DNA of 64,000 nt from Bacteroidales bacterium UBA3743 (lineage in GTDB: Bacteria > Bacteroidota > Bacteroidia > Bacteroidales > Paludibacteraceae). Both the position numbers and the translations under genes were made by a program. Numbering within the stretch: position 1 is the stretch's first letter; every line of letters starts with the position of its first letter. The stretch lies in the NCBI GenBank assembly GCA_002371265.1, contig DFGT01000032.1, positions 62,001-126,000 of the forward strand, given 5' to 3'. A model generated the notes under the pieces. The model was not told where the DNA came from. It was given only the letters and a program-made list of their open reading frames with translations, and searched no databases. Positions 53,502 through 62,119 of the stretch are shown here, piece by piece.

Positions 53502-53653
53502 ACATTGTATGTTTAACATGCCATTTTTATAAAAATTTTCAAAAATGTTATTATTTTACTATAAATCAGCAAAATAAAATCATAATTTTATTCTCACTAA
53601 AATTGGAGTTCTTTCGTTTTCCACTGAGACATCCAATTTTTTTAGATTTTGCC

Positions 53654-53661
53654 TACCTTTG
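53654..53661 (+). promoter_or_regulatory. -7 element (TACCTTTG) for the YjbR-like gene
   Basis: Fits TAnnTTTG; its position fixes the start codon at 53682 rather than eleven codons upstream. Confidence 0.6.
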
Positions 53662-53681
53662 CACCAATAAAATTCCAAACT

Positions 53682-54035
53682 ATGACTATAGAAGACGCTC
53701 GTATCTACTGTTTAAGCAAGCCTCATGCCACTGAGGATATGCCATTTGGCGACGATTATGTGGCATTCAGAGTCGGTGGTAAAATTTTCGCAGGGCTGCC
53801 ATTGGAGAAGCCCAACCTACTCGTTCTGAAATGTGATCCTGAGATGTTTGATGAAATGGTGGCACAATACTCAGCCATCGAGCAGGCATGGCATTGGCAT
53901 AAACGTCTGTGGATGCAGATCCATCTCGACGACGCTGAAATCTCCTCTGAACTGGTCAAATATCTCACTGACCAAGCTTACCAATTGGTGTATAATAAGT
54001 TGACAAAGAAGGAGAAAGCGGAGTTGGAATTATAA
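53682..54035 (+). CDS. MmcQ/YjbR-family protein
   Basis: 117 residues from MTIEDARIYCLSKPH. Family features: TEDMPFGDDYVAFRVGGKIFAG at the start, LVLKCDPEMFDEM in the middle, WHWHKRLWMQIHLDD, and a helical C-terminus. The fold (CyaY/YjbR) is linked to DNA binding, but the function is unsettled. Monocistronic. The gap that follows (54036-54283) has a GGCTAC-C-GTAGCC palindrome near 54158 and a degenerate repeat. Confidence 0.88.
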   Translation: MTIEDARIYCLSKPHATEDMPFGDDYVAFRVGGKIFAGLPLEKPNLLVLKCDPEMFDEMVAQYSAIEQAWHWHKRLWMQIHLDDAEISSELVKYLTDQAYQLVYNKLTKKEKAELEL

Positions 54036-54193
54036 CTGTTGTCAGCAAATTCACATTCCGATATTAAATAAGGGTGTAACAACAATACCCCTCTTCTATC
54101 TACCGTGGTAACGGTTATCAGAACAGGCTATGGTTGGCAAGCGTCGAAGATGATTGGCTACCGTAGCCGATTATATTCCCTCATTTTTTCTCC

Positions 54194-54247
54194 GCTCGTG
54201 CTTACGTACTCGCGGAAATAGTGAGCCGCCCTTTGGAATCCTCATTT
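54194..54247 (+). repeat. Degenerate copy of the dispersed GCTCGCC repeat
   Basis: GCTCGTGCTTACGTACTCGCGG ... CCCTTTGGAATCCTCATTT; the last part matches the 17196 copy. Lies just after the trmN6 stop codon side. Confidence 0.5.
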
Positions 54248-54283
54248 CCTGAACTCTGCCATCTGGAACATCTTATCAATATC

Positions 54284-55018
54284 TTACATCTTCAAATAAA
54301 ACTCTCTCGTCAGTCTTATATATTCTTCCGTATATTGATGGCGGACATCAGTCTCAATGGTCAACTCCACGACATCTACATTTTTAATTCTACATTCTTC
54401 ATTTTTAATTCTCACAAACTCTCCCACCACTCTTTTGACTTCCGCACCAGGTTTAGGATAAACCAACGTCTTCTTCCTTAAAAATAATCCATATTCCGAC
54501 GCGATTTTCTCAAACTTTTCATGCGCGTCCGTTGGCAAGATAATGGACAATGACCCGTCGTCGCTCAGCAACGTCGACACGGATGACGCCAACTCTGAGA
54601 ACGGAAGGCTGTCGGTGTGCCTCGCCAACGTACGGTTGGCTTTGGGGGCTTTCAGACTGTCTTCAAAATACGGTGGATTGGTGATTATTTTGTCGAATGT
54701 CGACGGTGCTGTCTTCAAAAATTCCTGCAATGATTTGCCGACGATGGTGATTCTTCGGCTCCACTTTGATGCCTCACAATTCTGCGTCGCCCCGCGCACT
54801 GCGTCTTCATCTATGTCAATTCCCACAATTTCTGCCACCGCATTTCTTTGTGCCGTCATAAGGCACAACAAACCTGTGCCACAACCGATGTCGAGCACTC
54901 TCCTGGCATTTTCCACCTCTGCCACAGCACCTAACGTCACACCATCCGTGCCTACTTTCATGGCGCACAACGACTGGTCTATTGCAAACTGTTTGAACTG
55001 AAATATATGGTTTGGCAT
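54284..55018 (-). CDS. trmN6: tRNA1(Val) A37 N6-methyltransferase
   Basis: 244 residues. Class I SAM methyltransferase with LDIGCGTGLLC at about 42-52 and the N6-adenine motif NPPYFED at 114. The N-terminal FQFKQFAIDQSLCAMKVGTDGV is characteristic of the YfiC/TrmN6 family. Residues about 207-220 (RIKNEECRIKN) are coded by a short repeat otherwise found between genes, apparently an in-frame insertion. Located downstream of dnaN and the exonuclease gene, possibly in the same operon. Confidence 0.9.
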   Translation of the reverse strand: MPNHIFQFKQFAIDQSLCAMKVGTDGVTLGAVAEVENARRVLDIGCGTGLLCLMTAQRNAVAEIVGIDIDEDAVRGATQNCEASKWSRRITIVGKSLQEFLKTAPSTFDKIITNPPYFEDSLKAPKANRTLARHTDSLPFSELASSVSTLLSDDGSLSIILPTDAHEKFEKIASEYGLFLRKKTLVYPKPGAEVKRVVGEFVRIKNEECRIKNVDVVELTIETDVRHQYTEEYIRLTREFYLKM

Positions 55019-55067
55019 GTTATGTAGTATAAAAAATATGGGCAGGGATTAACCCTGTCCATAAATA

Positions 55068-55829
55068 TTATAATTGACCTAATTTTACAAGTGTCGCGCA
55101 ACGTTTTGTGTCGAGGCTAAACTCACCTCGTTGAATCCAGCCATAGTAGCCGGGATCCGTCACAAAAACATCTCTAAGTTTTTTTCCCTTGTGTTTTCCA
55201 AAATTGACCACAACATTATCATTATCGTCGAAAATGAATCGTCCTTCAAAATCTACGACTCTCTTCTGCGTAGTGAATTTTGAAAGCCACTTGATATCGT
55301 TCTCCAAATCCGGATACCTGTCGAGTTGAGCCTGAAGCACTTCATAAGTGGCTTTAGTGTCGGCCATAGCTCCATGCGCACCCACCAACTCCTGACCACA
55401 GTAAAATTTGTATGCTGCCGATAGTGTGCGAGCCTCCATCTTATGGAAAATTGTCTGCACATCCACCATATTATGCTTGCGGATATTCAAATCTATTTCA
55501 CATCGCAACATCTCCTCCACCAACATCGGGACATCAAACTTGTTTGAATTGTAACCCGCAATATCACAACCCTGAAAATCAGCGGCTATCTGCTTGGCAA
55601 CATCCTTAAACTTTGGACAATCAGCGACATCCTCATCTTTAATGTGATGGATCGCTGACGACTTTGCTGGAATCGGCATATCTGGATTGATACGGATGGT
55701 TTTCTGCTCCTCCATCCCATTTGGATGAATCTTCAAATATGAAATTTCAACGATTCTATCTTTTGCTATATCCAATCCCGTCGACTCCAAATCAAAGAAA
55801 ATCAACGGTTTGGTTAAATTCAATTTCAT
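55068..55829 (-). CDS. DnaQ-like 3'-5' exonuclease
   Basis: 253 residues from the ATG of MKLNLTKPLIFF; the longer frame overlaps dnaN. DEDDh exonuclease motifs: Exo I FFDLEST, Exo II with GYNSNKFDVPML, Exo III HGAMADTKAT. The C-terminal ~70 residues (FGKHKGKKLRDVFVTDPGYYGWI) form the small extra domain found in stand-alone DnaQ-type nucleases of Bacteroidota. Eleven bases after dnaN, suggesting a link with replication or proofreading. Confidence 0.9.
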   Translation of the reverse strand: MKLNLTKPLIFFDLESTGLDIAKDRIVEISYLKIHPNGMEEQKTIRINPDMPIPAKSSAIHHIKDEDVADCPKFKDVAKQIAADFQGCDIAGYNSNKFDVPMLVEEMLRCEIDLNIRKHNMVDVQTIFHKMEARTLSAAYKFYCGQELVGAHGAMADTKATYEVLQAQLDRYPDLENDIKWLSKFTTQKRVVDFEGRFIFDDNDNVVVNFGKHKGKKLRDVFVTDPGYYGWIQRGEFSLDTKRCATLVKLGQL

Positions 55830-55840
55830 GCGACGCAGGT

Positions 55841-56992
55841 TTATAGTGTTGTCATTGGCATTACCAAGCAAAGCATCTCATAATTCTGATGATCCTCTCC
55901 TTCATCCGATGTGTTGAACAACGGCTCAACCACCACTCCACGGTATGGACTCTCTATCTTCATCACCACATCCGATGTCTCCATGTACGAACAGAAGTTT
56001 GTGATAGACTCTGTCTTGAATGTCATCTCAAATGGTTCTCCACTATACGCGCAAACGACATCCTCTGTAGCTGCTGTGCCATAATCCAAACTCTGGGCAG
56101 ACACTGTGATTTGATTCTCTCGTACGTCAAACTTAACTCCCTTGTTAGACTGTTCTGCAAATGGCTCAATGTGTCTGACAGCAGATATCAATGAGTTACG
56201 GTCGATGACCAACTCTTTGTTCCACTGGATTGAAATCGCATTTTTATAGTTAGGGAAGTTTCCTTCAATCTGGCGGCAAACCAATGTGAAATCATTAAGT
56301 TCAAACAAGATATTCTTTGCATCCCACGACACAACAACATCCTCTCCCTCCTTGCCGAGGATAGTCTTCAACAATTTCGCCGCATTTGCAGGAAGGATCA
56401 CAGAGCAATTGCCGGAAGCCTCAACTATTGAGGATTTCACCTGAGAAAGGTGGAACATATCTGTTGCGACAAAAGTGATTTTATTGTCCGCAGCGTCAAT
56501 GTCAAGGAAAATTCCCATCATCGTTGGACGAAGAGTGTCTGTGCTGACAGCGAAAATCGTGTGAGAGATTCCCAAAGAGAGGGTCTGAGCCTGCATACGG
56601 ACTGTATTTGTGTTGCTTGCATCCAAAGATGTAAGTTTTGGATATGCATCTCCGTCTACTCCATTATATTCAGCTTTCCATGAACCCGAACTCAACTTGA
56701 CAGCATATGTGTTCATGTCGATATCGAAGTCGACGGTTCTGCCGTGAAGCACCTTGAATGTGTCCAACAAAAGTTTTGCAGGCAACGCTATCATTCCTGA
56801 TCCTTCAACGTTCTCTACATCCATTCTTGTAGCCATGGAAGTCTCTCCGTCTGAGGCAGTCAACTCTAATGTACTGTCTGTCAAATTAAAAAGGAAATTA
56901 TCGAGAATTGGTAACGCCGTCTTTGAAGCCATCACACGGCTTGTTGCTGTAAGACGAGCCATCAACTCGTCGCTATTCACTGAAAATCTCAT
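55841..56992 (-). CDS. dnaN: DNA polymerase III beta clamp
   Basis: 383 residues in three clamp domains; starts MRFSVNSDELMARLTATSRV and ends YEMLCLVMPMTTL. It forms the ring that tethers the polymerase to DNA. Here it is not beside dnaA but heads a cluster with a DnaQ-like exonuclease. Confidence 0.97.
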   Translation of the reverse strand: MRFSVNSDELMARLTATSRVMASKTALPILDNFLFNLTDSTLELTASDGETSMATRMDVENVEGSGMIALPAKLLLDTFKVLHGRTVDFDIDMNTYAVKLSSGSWKAEYNGVDGDAYPKLTSLDASNTNTVRMQAQTLSLGISHTIFAVSTDTLRPTMMGIFLDIDAADNKITFVATDMFHLSQVKSSIVEASGNCSVILPANAAKLLKTILGKEGEDVVVSWDAKNILFELNDFTLVCRQIEGNFPNYKNAISIQWNKELVIDRNSLISAVRHIEPFAEQSNKGVKFDVRENQITVSAQSLDYGTAATEDVVCAYSGEPFEMTFKTESITNFCSYMETSDVVMKIESPYRGVVVEPLFNTSDEGEDHQNYEMLCLVMPMTTL

Positions 56993-57020
56993 GAGCTTTG
57001 TTTTGATTTAAATATTTCTC

Positions 57021-57028
57021 CAAAAGTA
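57021..57028 (-). promoter_or_regulatory. -7 element (TACTTTTG) for dnaN
   Basis: Fits TAnnTTTG, 29 bases before the start codon. Confidence 0.5.
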
Positions 57029-57119
57029 GTGAAAATTCGCTACTATATCATTATCATTTAATTATTTTTATTGCAGACGTGTGTTTTCTACGTCAAGATT
57101 CCAGAATCGTATGGACGTA

Positions 57120-57208
57120 TTTATGAGACGCACGACCACATCAGACGTACGACCGCATTATGAGACGCACGACCGTATTTATGAGACGCACGACCGTGCG
57201 TCTCTACG
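57120..57208. repeat. Tandem copies of the GACGCACGACC hairpin arm
   Basis: AGACGCACGACC-like arms start at 57126, 57143, 57163 and 57184, spaced 17-21 bases, often preceded by TTATG. Only the last is a complete hairpin (57184-57203), identical to 24401-24420. It abuts the thyA stop codon. Confidence 0.75.
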
Positions 57209-58003
57209 TTATACGCTGACGGCACCTTTGATTGGTGGGTGACATTCGTAATTCTCCAACACGATATCGTCCGCCGTGAAATCAAAAATATCCTTCACAT
57301 CCGGATTCAACCTGATTCTCGAAAGATGCAATGGCTCTCTGCTCAACTGCAGTTTCACCTGCTCTATATGGTTGTTGTAGATATGTGTGTCGCCGAATGT
57401 GTGGACAAAATCGCCTGGTTCCAATCCCGTCACCTGAGCCATCATTAGAAGAAGCAACGAATAGCTTGCGATATTGAACGGCACACCCAAAAACAGGTCA
57501 GCACTTCTCTGATAGAGTTGCAGACTCAATTTTCCATCCGCCACATAAAACTGGAAGAAGCAGTGGCACGGTGGAAGATTCATATTGTCGATATCAGCCA
57601 CATTCCATGCCGACACTATGATTCTGCGTGAGTTAGGATTATTTTTTATTGTCTCCACAACTTCCTTGATCTGGTCGATATGTCCGCCATTATAATCTGG
57701 CCAACTTCTCCATTGGTAGCCGTATACGTGTCCTAGTCCGCCATCAGGATCAGCCCACTCATCCCAAATATGCACATTATTGTCGACAAGATACTTTATA
57801 TTAGTGTCTCCTTTCAAAAACCAGAGCAATTCATGCAACACGCCTTTGAAATAAACTTTCTTTGTTGTCACCAACGGAAATCCGTCTTTCATTGAAAAAC
57901 GCATCTGATGTCCGAAGATGCTTCTTGTGCCAGTGCCAGTACGGTCGCCTTTCACGACTCCCTCATCCAACACTTTCTGCAATAAATCCAAATATTGTCT
58001 CAT
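57209..58003 (-). CDS. thyA: Thymidylate synthase
   Basis: 264 residues, the E. coli length. Converts dUMP to dTMP with methylene-tetrahydrofolate. Catalytic cysteine in LPPCHCFFQF (about 147); RSADLFLGVPFNIASY and DVHIYNNH-type (GDTHIYNNH) motifs complete the site. It is the last gene of folA-porE-thyA, 12 bases after the OmpA gene. Confidence 0.98.
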   Translation of the reverse strand: MRQYLDLLQKVLDEGVVKGDRTGTGTRSIFGHQMRFSMKDGFPLVTTKKVYFKGVLHELLWFLKGDTNIKYLVDNNVHIWDEWADPDGGLGHVYGYQWRSWPDYNGGHIDQIKEVVETIKNNPNSRRIIVSAWNVADIDNMNLPPCHCFFQFYVADGKLSLQLYQRSADLFLGVPFNIASYSLLLLMMAQVTGLEPGDFVHTFGDTHIYNNHIEQVKLQLSREPLHLSRIRLNPDVKDIFDFTADDIVLENYECHPPIKGAVSV

Positions 58004-58015
58004 CTTGTCTTTCTT

Positions 58016-60001
58016 CTAATACATATTATATGTGGTCTTCAACACACGGAACTCAGTTCGACGATTGATTTTGTTGGCAATCTCCTGATCCTCCTTTGAA
58101 AGTGCGTCGATAAAATCCTCATTCAATTCATCATTCTCTTTCAAGAACGTATACTGTTTAGCCAAATTCTTGTCAGCCACAACAGGTTTTGTCTTTCCAT
58201 ATCCTTTTGCAGTAAGACGTGGGGCTTCGATGCCTCCCTTGATCAGATAGTTGACTACGCTCTGTGCACGTTCACCCGACAACGCAAGATTGCCTTCCGC
58301 GCTACCCACTTTATCTGTGTGAGCTCCAATCTCAATCGTGATGTTAGGATTATCCTTAAGCAGTTTCACCAACTTATCCAATGATTTTGACGACTCTGCT
58401 GTCAAGGTTGCCTTACCAAACTCAAAGAAGATGTTGTCCAGTCCGACCGGTTTTGAAACAGATGCCAATGTAAATGGGACATCAAACGTCTTTGAATCCT
58501 CAAGTCCAAGAGTATTGACCGCATTCTTCTCGTTCAAATAGCCACGGCAATTGCCAAGCATCACATATTCCACTCCCGGCTTGACTTCAAACGAGTAAGA
58601 ACCATCATTTTTGGTTTTGAGCTTCACATTTGTTCCGTCCGTACCTACGATTCTGACATTCGCGTCACCCAAAGCATCACCGTCAGTGTTCTTCACCTTG
58701 CCAGATATGATATATCTGATAGGAGGAGCGACGAATGTATAGATTTTATCGTAGCCCTTCATCTCACCACGGTTGCTGGAGAAAGCTCCTTGCTCCGCAC
58801 CTGCAACAAACGAGATTCCAAAATCATCGCCATTGGAGTTGATTGGAGCACCCATGTTCTCCACCACCCATTTCTTTGCTGTGTCCTCTTTAGCGCGATA
58901 GATGTCCAAGCCACCGAATCCCTCATGTCCGTTAGAAGAGAAATAAAGAGTGGAATCCTCACGGATAAAAGGATACATCTCATCTTTATCAGTATTGATG
59001 TCCGGACCAAGGTTTTCAGCCGCAGAATAGGATTCTCCCGTCTTCATACATCTCCAGATATCCTTTCCTCCGATACCTCCCGGCATATCAGAGACGAAAT
59101 AAAGCCAGTTGCCATCGGGCGACAATGCAGGATGAGCCACCGTCACCGAGCTGTCTTTCAACACCATTACACGAGTAGCCTTTCCCCATTTTCCGCTCTG
59201 ACGCTGCGACATCCAGATTTCACCTCCATGAGTCTCACCCTTCACGTATCGGCAACGGGTGAAAAGCATGATTTTTCCATCCGACGAGAATGCTGGACTA
59301 CCCTCGTCATCTTCTGTATTGATGTCAGAATCAACAAGTTCAAGATTATCCCATTTGCCGACAGCATTCTTTTTAGCAAAATAGATATCATTATTCGGTG
59401 TGCCCGTGATATTGCTCACCTTATGCGCTGTCTGTTTGTTGTCGCGCGACGAAGCGAAATAGACAATTGTGCTGTCGCCGCCGGGATAGCGGGGACTGCT
59501 TTCGCTTTTCTTGCTGTTGAAGAACGGATCCTTGAACACCTCATAACGTCGCTTTGCTTTCTCCCACTCTGAATATTTCAAAGCAGAAAGTTTTCCGTTG
59601 AGAGCCACAAGAGAATTAGGATCATGCTTCAAGTAGACGTCGTACATCTCGGCAGCCTCCTTATTTTTCTTCTGCTTACGAAGGACGTCAGCGTAAAGAA
59701 GATATGATGTAGTGTCGGCATACTTGTATCTCACACAGTTTGCCAGCATTCTCTCCGCTTTATCCGTCTCGCCAAACTTGTCATAGCAGTCTCCCAATCT
59801 GTAAGCCACATAGCCTTTCGTCTGCTTCTCCGACAATTTCACACGAGAATACGCCGTTTTGTAGATGCTCGCCGCCTTATGGTATTCACCGATCTCATAT
59901 TTCTTGTCGGCCTTACGGATCTTCTTGTTCACAGAGCAAGAAGAGACAGCCAACAGGAATAGAGCGGCAACGAAACAAATAGAATAGTTTTTATTCTTCA
60001 T
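58016..60001 (-). CDS. porE: PorE-like OmpA lipoprotein (TPR, PD40 propeller, regulatory-like domain, OmpA)
   Basis: 661 residues. Lipobox AVSSC at about 22, TPR repeats (about 35-150), a PD40 propeller (about 165-430), a carboxypeptidase-regulatory-like domain (about 432-505, SGKVKNTDGDALGDANVRIVG), and a C-terminal OmpA domain with IGAHTDKVGSAEGN and NRRTEFRV. This four-part order is that of PorE, a T9SS component anchored to peptidoglycan. It lies between folA and thyA with gaps of 2 and 12 bases, a surprising operon setting. Confidence 0.9.
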   Translation of the reverse strand: MKNKNYSICFVAALFLLAVSSCSVNKKIRKADKKYEIGEYHKAASIYKTAYSRVKLSEKQTKGYVAYRLGDCYDKFGETDKAERMLANCVRYKYADTTSYLLYADVLRKQKKNKEAAEMYDVYLKHDPNSLVALNGKLSALKYSEWEKAKRRYEVFKDPFFNSKKSESSPRYPGGDSTIVYFASSRDNKQTAHKVSNITGTPNNDIYFAKKNAVGKWDNLELVDSDINTEDDEGSPAFSSDGKIMLFTRCRYVKGETHGGEIWMSQRQSGKWGKATRVMVLKDSSVTVAHPALSPDGNWLYFVSDMPGGIGGKDIWRCMKTGESYSAAENLGPDINTDKDEMYPFIREDSTLYFSSNGHEGFGGLDIYRAKEDTAKKWVVENMGAPINSNGDDFGISFVAGAEQGAFSSNRGEMKGYDKIYTFVAPPIRYIISGKVKNTDGDALGDANVRIVGTDGTNVKLKTKNDGSYSFEVKPGVEYVMLGNCRGYLNEKNAVNTLGLEDSKTFDVPFTLASVSKPVGLDNIFFEFGKATLTAESSKSLDKLVKLLKDNPNITIEIGAHTDKVGSAEGNLALSGERAQSVVNYLIKGGIEAPRLTAKGYGKTKPVVADKNLAKQYTFLKENDELNEDFIDALSKEDQEIANKINRRTEFRVLKTTYNMY

Positions 60002-60003
60002 AC

Positions 60004-60489
60004 TTAAAACCTTTCGTAGTCGACAAACGAATAGTTGAAGTCGTTCTTCTCGTCAGCCTCATGACTCTCTCTGCCGACCTCAATCCACTCCATTGGATTC
60101 AATTCAGGGAAGAACGTGTCGCCATCCGCAATTTCTGTCTCCACCTCAGTCAGATAAACTTTCTTTGCGTAAGGCAAAAATTGTTTGTATATCTCGCCTC
60201 CGCCAATGATGAAGATCATTCCATCCAACGATTTGTCGTTCAACAAATCATCCACACTTTTAATGACGTCACACCCTTCAATAGCATTAACGGAATTAGA
60301 GATCACAATATTGCGTCTGCCTGGAAGCGGACGTCCGATCGACTCAAATGTACGTCTGCCCATCACAATCGGATGACCTGTTGTAAGAGCCTTAAAACGT
60401 TTCAAATCTGCAGACAAATGCCAAGGTATTCCACCGTCTCTGCCAATCACATTGTTTTTGCTTGTCGCTACTATAATTGAAATTTCCAT
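60004..60489 (-). CDS. folA: Dihydrofolate reductase
   Basis: 161 residues. NADPH-dependent reduction of dihydrofolate, regenerating the cofactor used by ThyA. Motifs: MEISIIVATSKNNVIGRDGGIPWHL at the start, GHPIVMGRRTFESIG, IFIIGGGEIYKQFLP. First gene of folA-porE-thyA. Confidence 0.97.
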   Translation of the reverse strand: MEISIIVATSKNNVIGRDGGIPWHLSADLKRFKALTTGHPIVMGRRTFESIGRPLPGRRNIVISNSVNAIEGCDVIKSVDDLLNDKSLDGMIFIIGGGEIYKQFLPYAKKVYLTEVETEIADGDTFFPELNPMEWIEVGRESHEADEKNDFNYSFVDYERF

Positions 60490-60531
60490 TTTTATTTATG
60501 TTTCAAAGTGCATTTCCGCACTATAATTCTA

Positions 60532-60539
60532 CAAATTTA
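60532..60539 (-). promoter_or_regulatory. -7 element (TAAATTTG) for folA-porE-thyA
   Basis: Fits TAnnTTTG, 43 bases upstream of folA. A small hairpin (AGTGC/GCACT, about 60517-60531) would lie at the 5' end of the transcript. Confidence 0.55.
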
Positions 60540-60655
60540 CATAATAATGTGATTGCAAAGCATTTTTCTCGCATTTGTTTTTCAACATTAGAAAAGAATT
60601 GGTTCTATATTCCAAACAAAATGTATCCGCTACATTTTCCAATCAATTCGCAATA

Positions 60656-60752
60656 GAAGCCTGGAAGGCTCTACCGAGTGCAACGAGAATAACCCGGGAC
60701 AAAGTCTCGGGTTATAAATACATCAGTATGCCATTGCCTGGAAGGCAATACC
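60656..60752 (+). repeat. Stem-loop repeat element
   Basis: GCCTGGAAGGC, AACCCGGGAC...TCTCGGGTT and GCCTGGAAGGC again form three adjacent stems, like the element at about 6398-6463. A 66-codon plus-strand frame across it is not a gene. The rest of the 60490-60842 gap holds only the folA promoter. Confidence 0.7.
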
Positions 60753-60842
60753 TTATTTTTTTCAAATGGTTCTAAAGTAACCTTTTGCCTTATTATTTTG
60801 GGTGTTGCAAATAAAATATTAAGAATAAAGAATTCATTCTAT

Positions 60843-61082
60843 TTATTTTATTTGTTGAACCTTCATACTTATTTGAACCAATAATTGCAAGTTGGGCACA
60901 TTTTTTGCCGGCTCGCTTACATTGTTTCCACAATGGCCACAAGTGTAAGTATATTGTCCAGCACGTCCAAATCTATTTATAGGCTTTGCTACCTTACTGC
61001 AATAATTCTTTTCGTCTTCATCTTTATTGCAAGACAACAATCCCCAAGAAAAAAGACACGCTAATAGAATAAATTTCTTCAT
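60843..61082 (-). CDS. Small lipoprotein with CxxC motif
   Basis: 79 residues from MKKFILLACLFSWGLLSC; lipobox at about cysteine 18. The mature part has YTCGHCGNN, a CxxC that could bind metal or be redox-active, and a helical tail. The longer frame adds nine residues with no signal-peptide value. Family unknown. Confidence 0.6.
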   Translation of the reverse strand: MKKFILLACLFSWGLLSCNKDEDEKNYCSKVAKPINRFGRAGQYTYTCGHCGNNVSEPAKNVPNLQLLVQISMKVQQIK

Positions 61083-61142
61083 ATTTAAATGCATTCTGAT
61101 TTTCGGCAAAATATAAATTTATTTTGATAAATGCCCCTTAAA

Positions 61143-61206
61143 GCTGTCTCTCCCCTCTGATGATATATTCAGCACCTTGTCAGTATCCATTTTGACAACG
61201 AACTAA
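61143..61206. repeat. Direct repeat, left copy, flanking the 61223 gene
   Basis: About 55 bases closely match 62120-62192: both contain CAGCACCTTGTCA and TTTTGACAACGAAC in the same order. On the minus strand both decode to FVVK-D-DKVL, so they may be ends of a duplicated coding sequence. Confidence 0.65.
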
Positions 61207-61222
61207 TGCTATAAATCGAGAT

Positions 61223-62080
61223 TTATTGGTATTTCTGTTCTTCAATGAAAATAGGTAATTCTCCTAAATAACCGATCTCTTTCGGAAGAACAAACATATT
61301 TCTAGGACTTGCGTACTTCCTAAAATGTTCTTTAAGATCATTAATATCTATTTCTTCCAAACTCTTATTGGTATTGAATCCAATCGGCTCAATATGGCAT
61401 AACTTCCATTCTGGTAAAGAGAAGTTCCCCAATGGCTTTGTGTATTTCCCTTTTTCTCTTACTTCCGCTGTTTGCATAAAAACCATTGGTATTTTATTCT
61501 GACTCAGCATATCCCTCAATTGGGACAGAGAATAAATTTCTTTTCTTAAAACTCTACCATAAATCCAGATAGCGAATGTATTATCTGATATTATTATTTC
61601 TCGATCACTGGGATGGCGAAAAGCCTGGCCTTTCTTACTTGTTTCCTTTCGGACTATCAAAGGCATTCTTTCATCTTTAATCCATGTTTCAATTATTCCT
61701 TCCCAATGATTCATTATTTCCTCATCAATATGAGGATTATGTTCTGACTTATGCCACAGTAAACCAATCTCTTTTATCTTTTCTCGAATTTCGTCACCAA
61801 TCAAATCCATATAAAGTCTTTTCTCCTTTTTTTGATGATTGGAAACCGATTCCGTTAAAAATTGCATTGCTCGCTGCGGCGGATATTTGCAGTGATAAAT
61901 TCCTCTCTCTTGATAACTTTTTGTTTTAGGTATTTTGGGAAATACTCTATAGAAGTCTGCTTTTGTCATGCGAAAACTGCCATCTGGAGTATGTACAATA
62001 AAAACATCGTTATTCTCCAAGGATTCAATTACATCAGCCTTGAAGCACAATCTACTAAAAGTATATTCAACAATCTTCAT
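61223..62080 (-). CDS. Unknown protein, possibly restriction-endonuclease-like
   Basis: 285 residues. The N-terminus (FKADVIESLENNDVFIVHTP, then MTKADFYRVFP and TKSYQERGIYH) is a recurrent module I associate with Bacteroidota accessory proteins. The C-terminal part has SDREIIISDNTFAIWIYGRV and WKLCHIEPIGFN, faintly recalling type II nucleases. No catalytic motif can be confirmed. It lies between direct repeats and beside remnants of other genes, so recent acquisition is likely. Confidence 0.55.
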   Translation of the reverse strand: MKIVEYTFSRLCFKADVIESLENNDVFIVHTPDGSFRMTKADFYRVFPKIPKTKSYQERGIYHCKYPPQRAMQFLTESVSNHQKKEKRLYMDLIGDEIREKIKEIGLLWHKSEHNPHIDEEIMNHWEGIIETWIKDERMPLIVRKETSKKGQAFRHPSDREIIISDNTFAIWIYGRVLRKEIYSLSQLRDMLSQNKIPMVFMQTAEVREKGKYTKPLGNFSLPEWKLCHIEPIGFNTNKSLEEIDINDLKEHFRKYASPRNMFVLPKEIGYLGELPIFIEEQKYQ

Positions 62081-62119
62081 ATAAATCGGAATTTATTTTC
62101 TATGATCAATAATAAGATT

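Noticed and set aside
60575..60775. 66-codon plus-strand ORF
   Set aside because: Lies across a stem-loop repeat element; composition follows the repeat.
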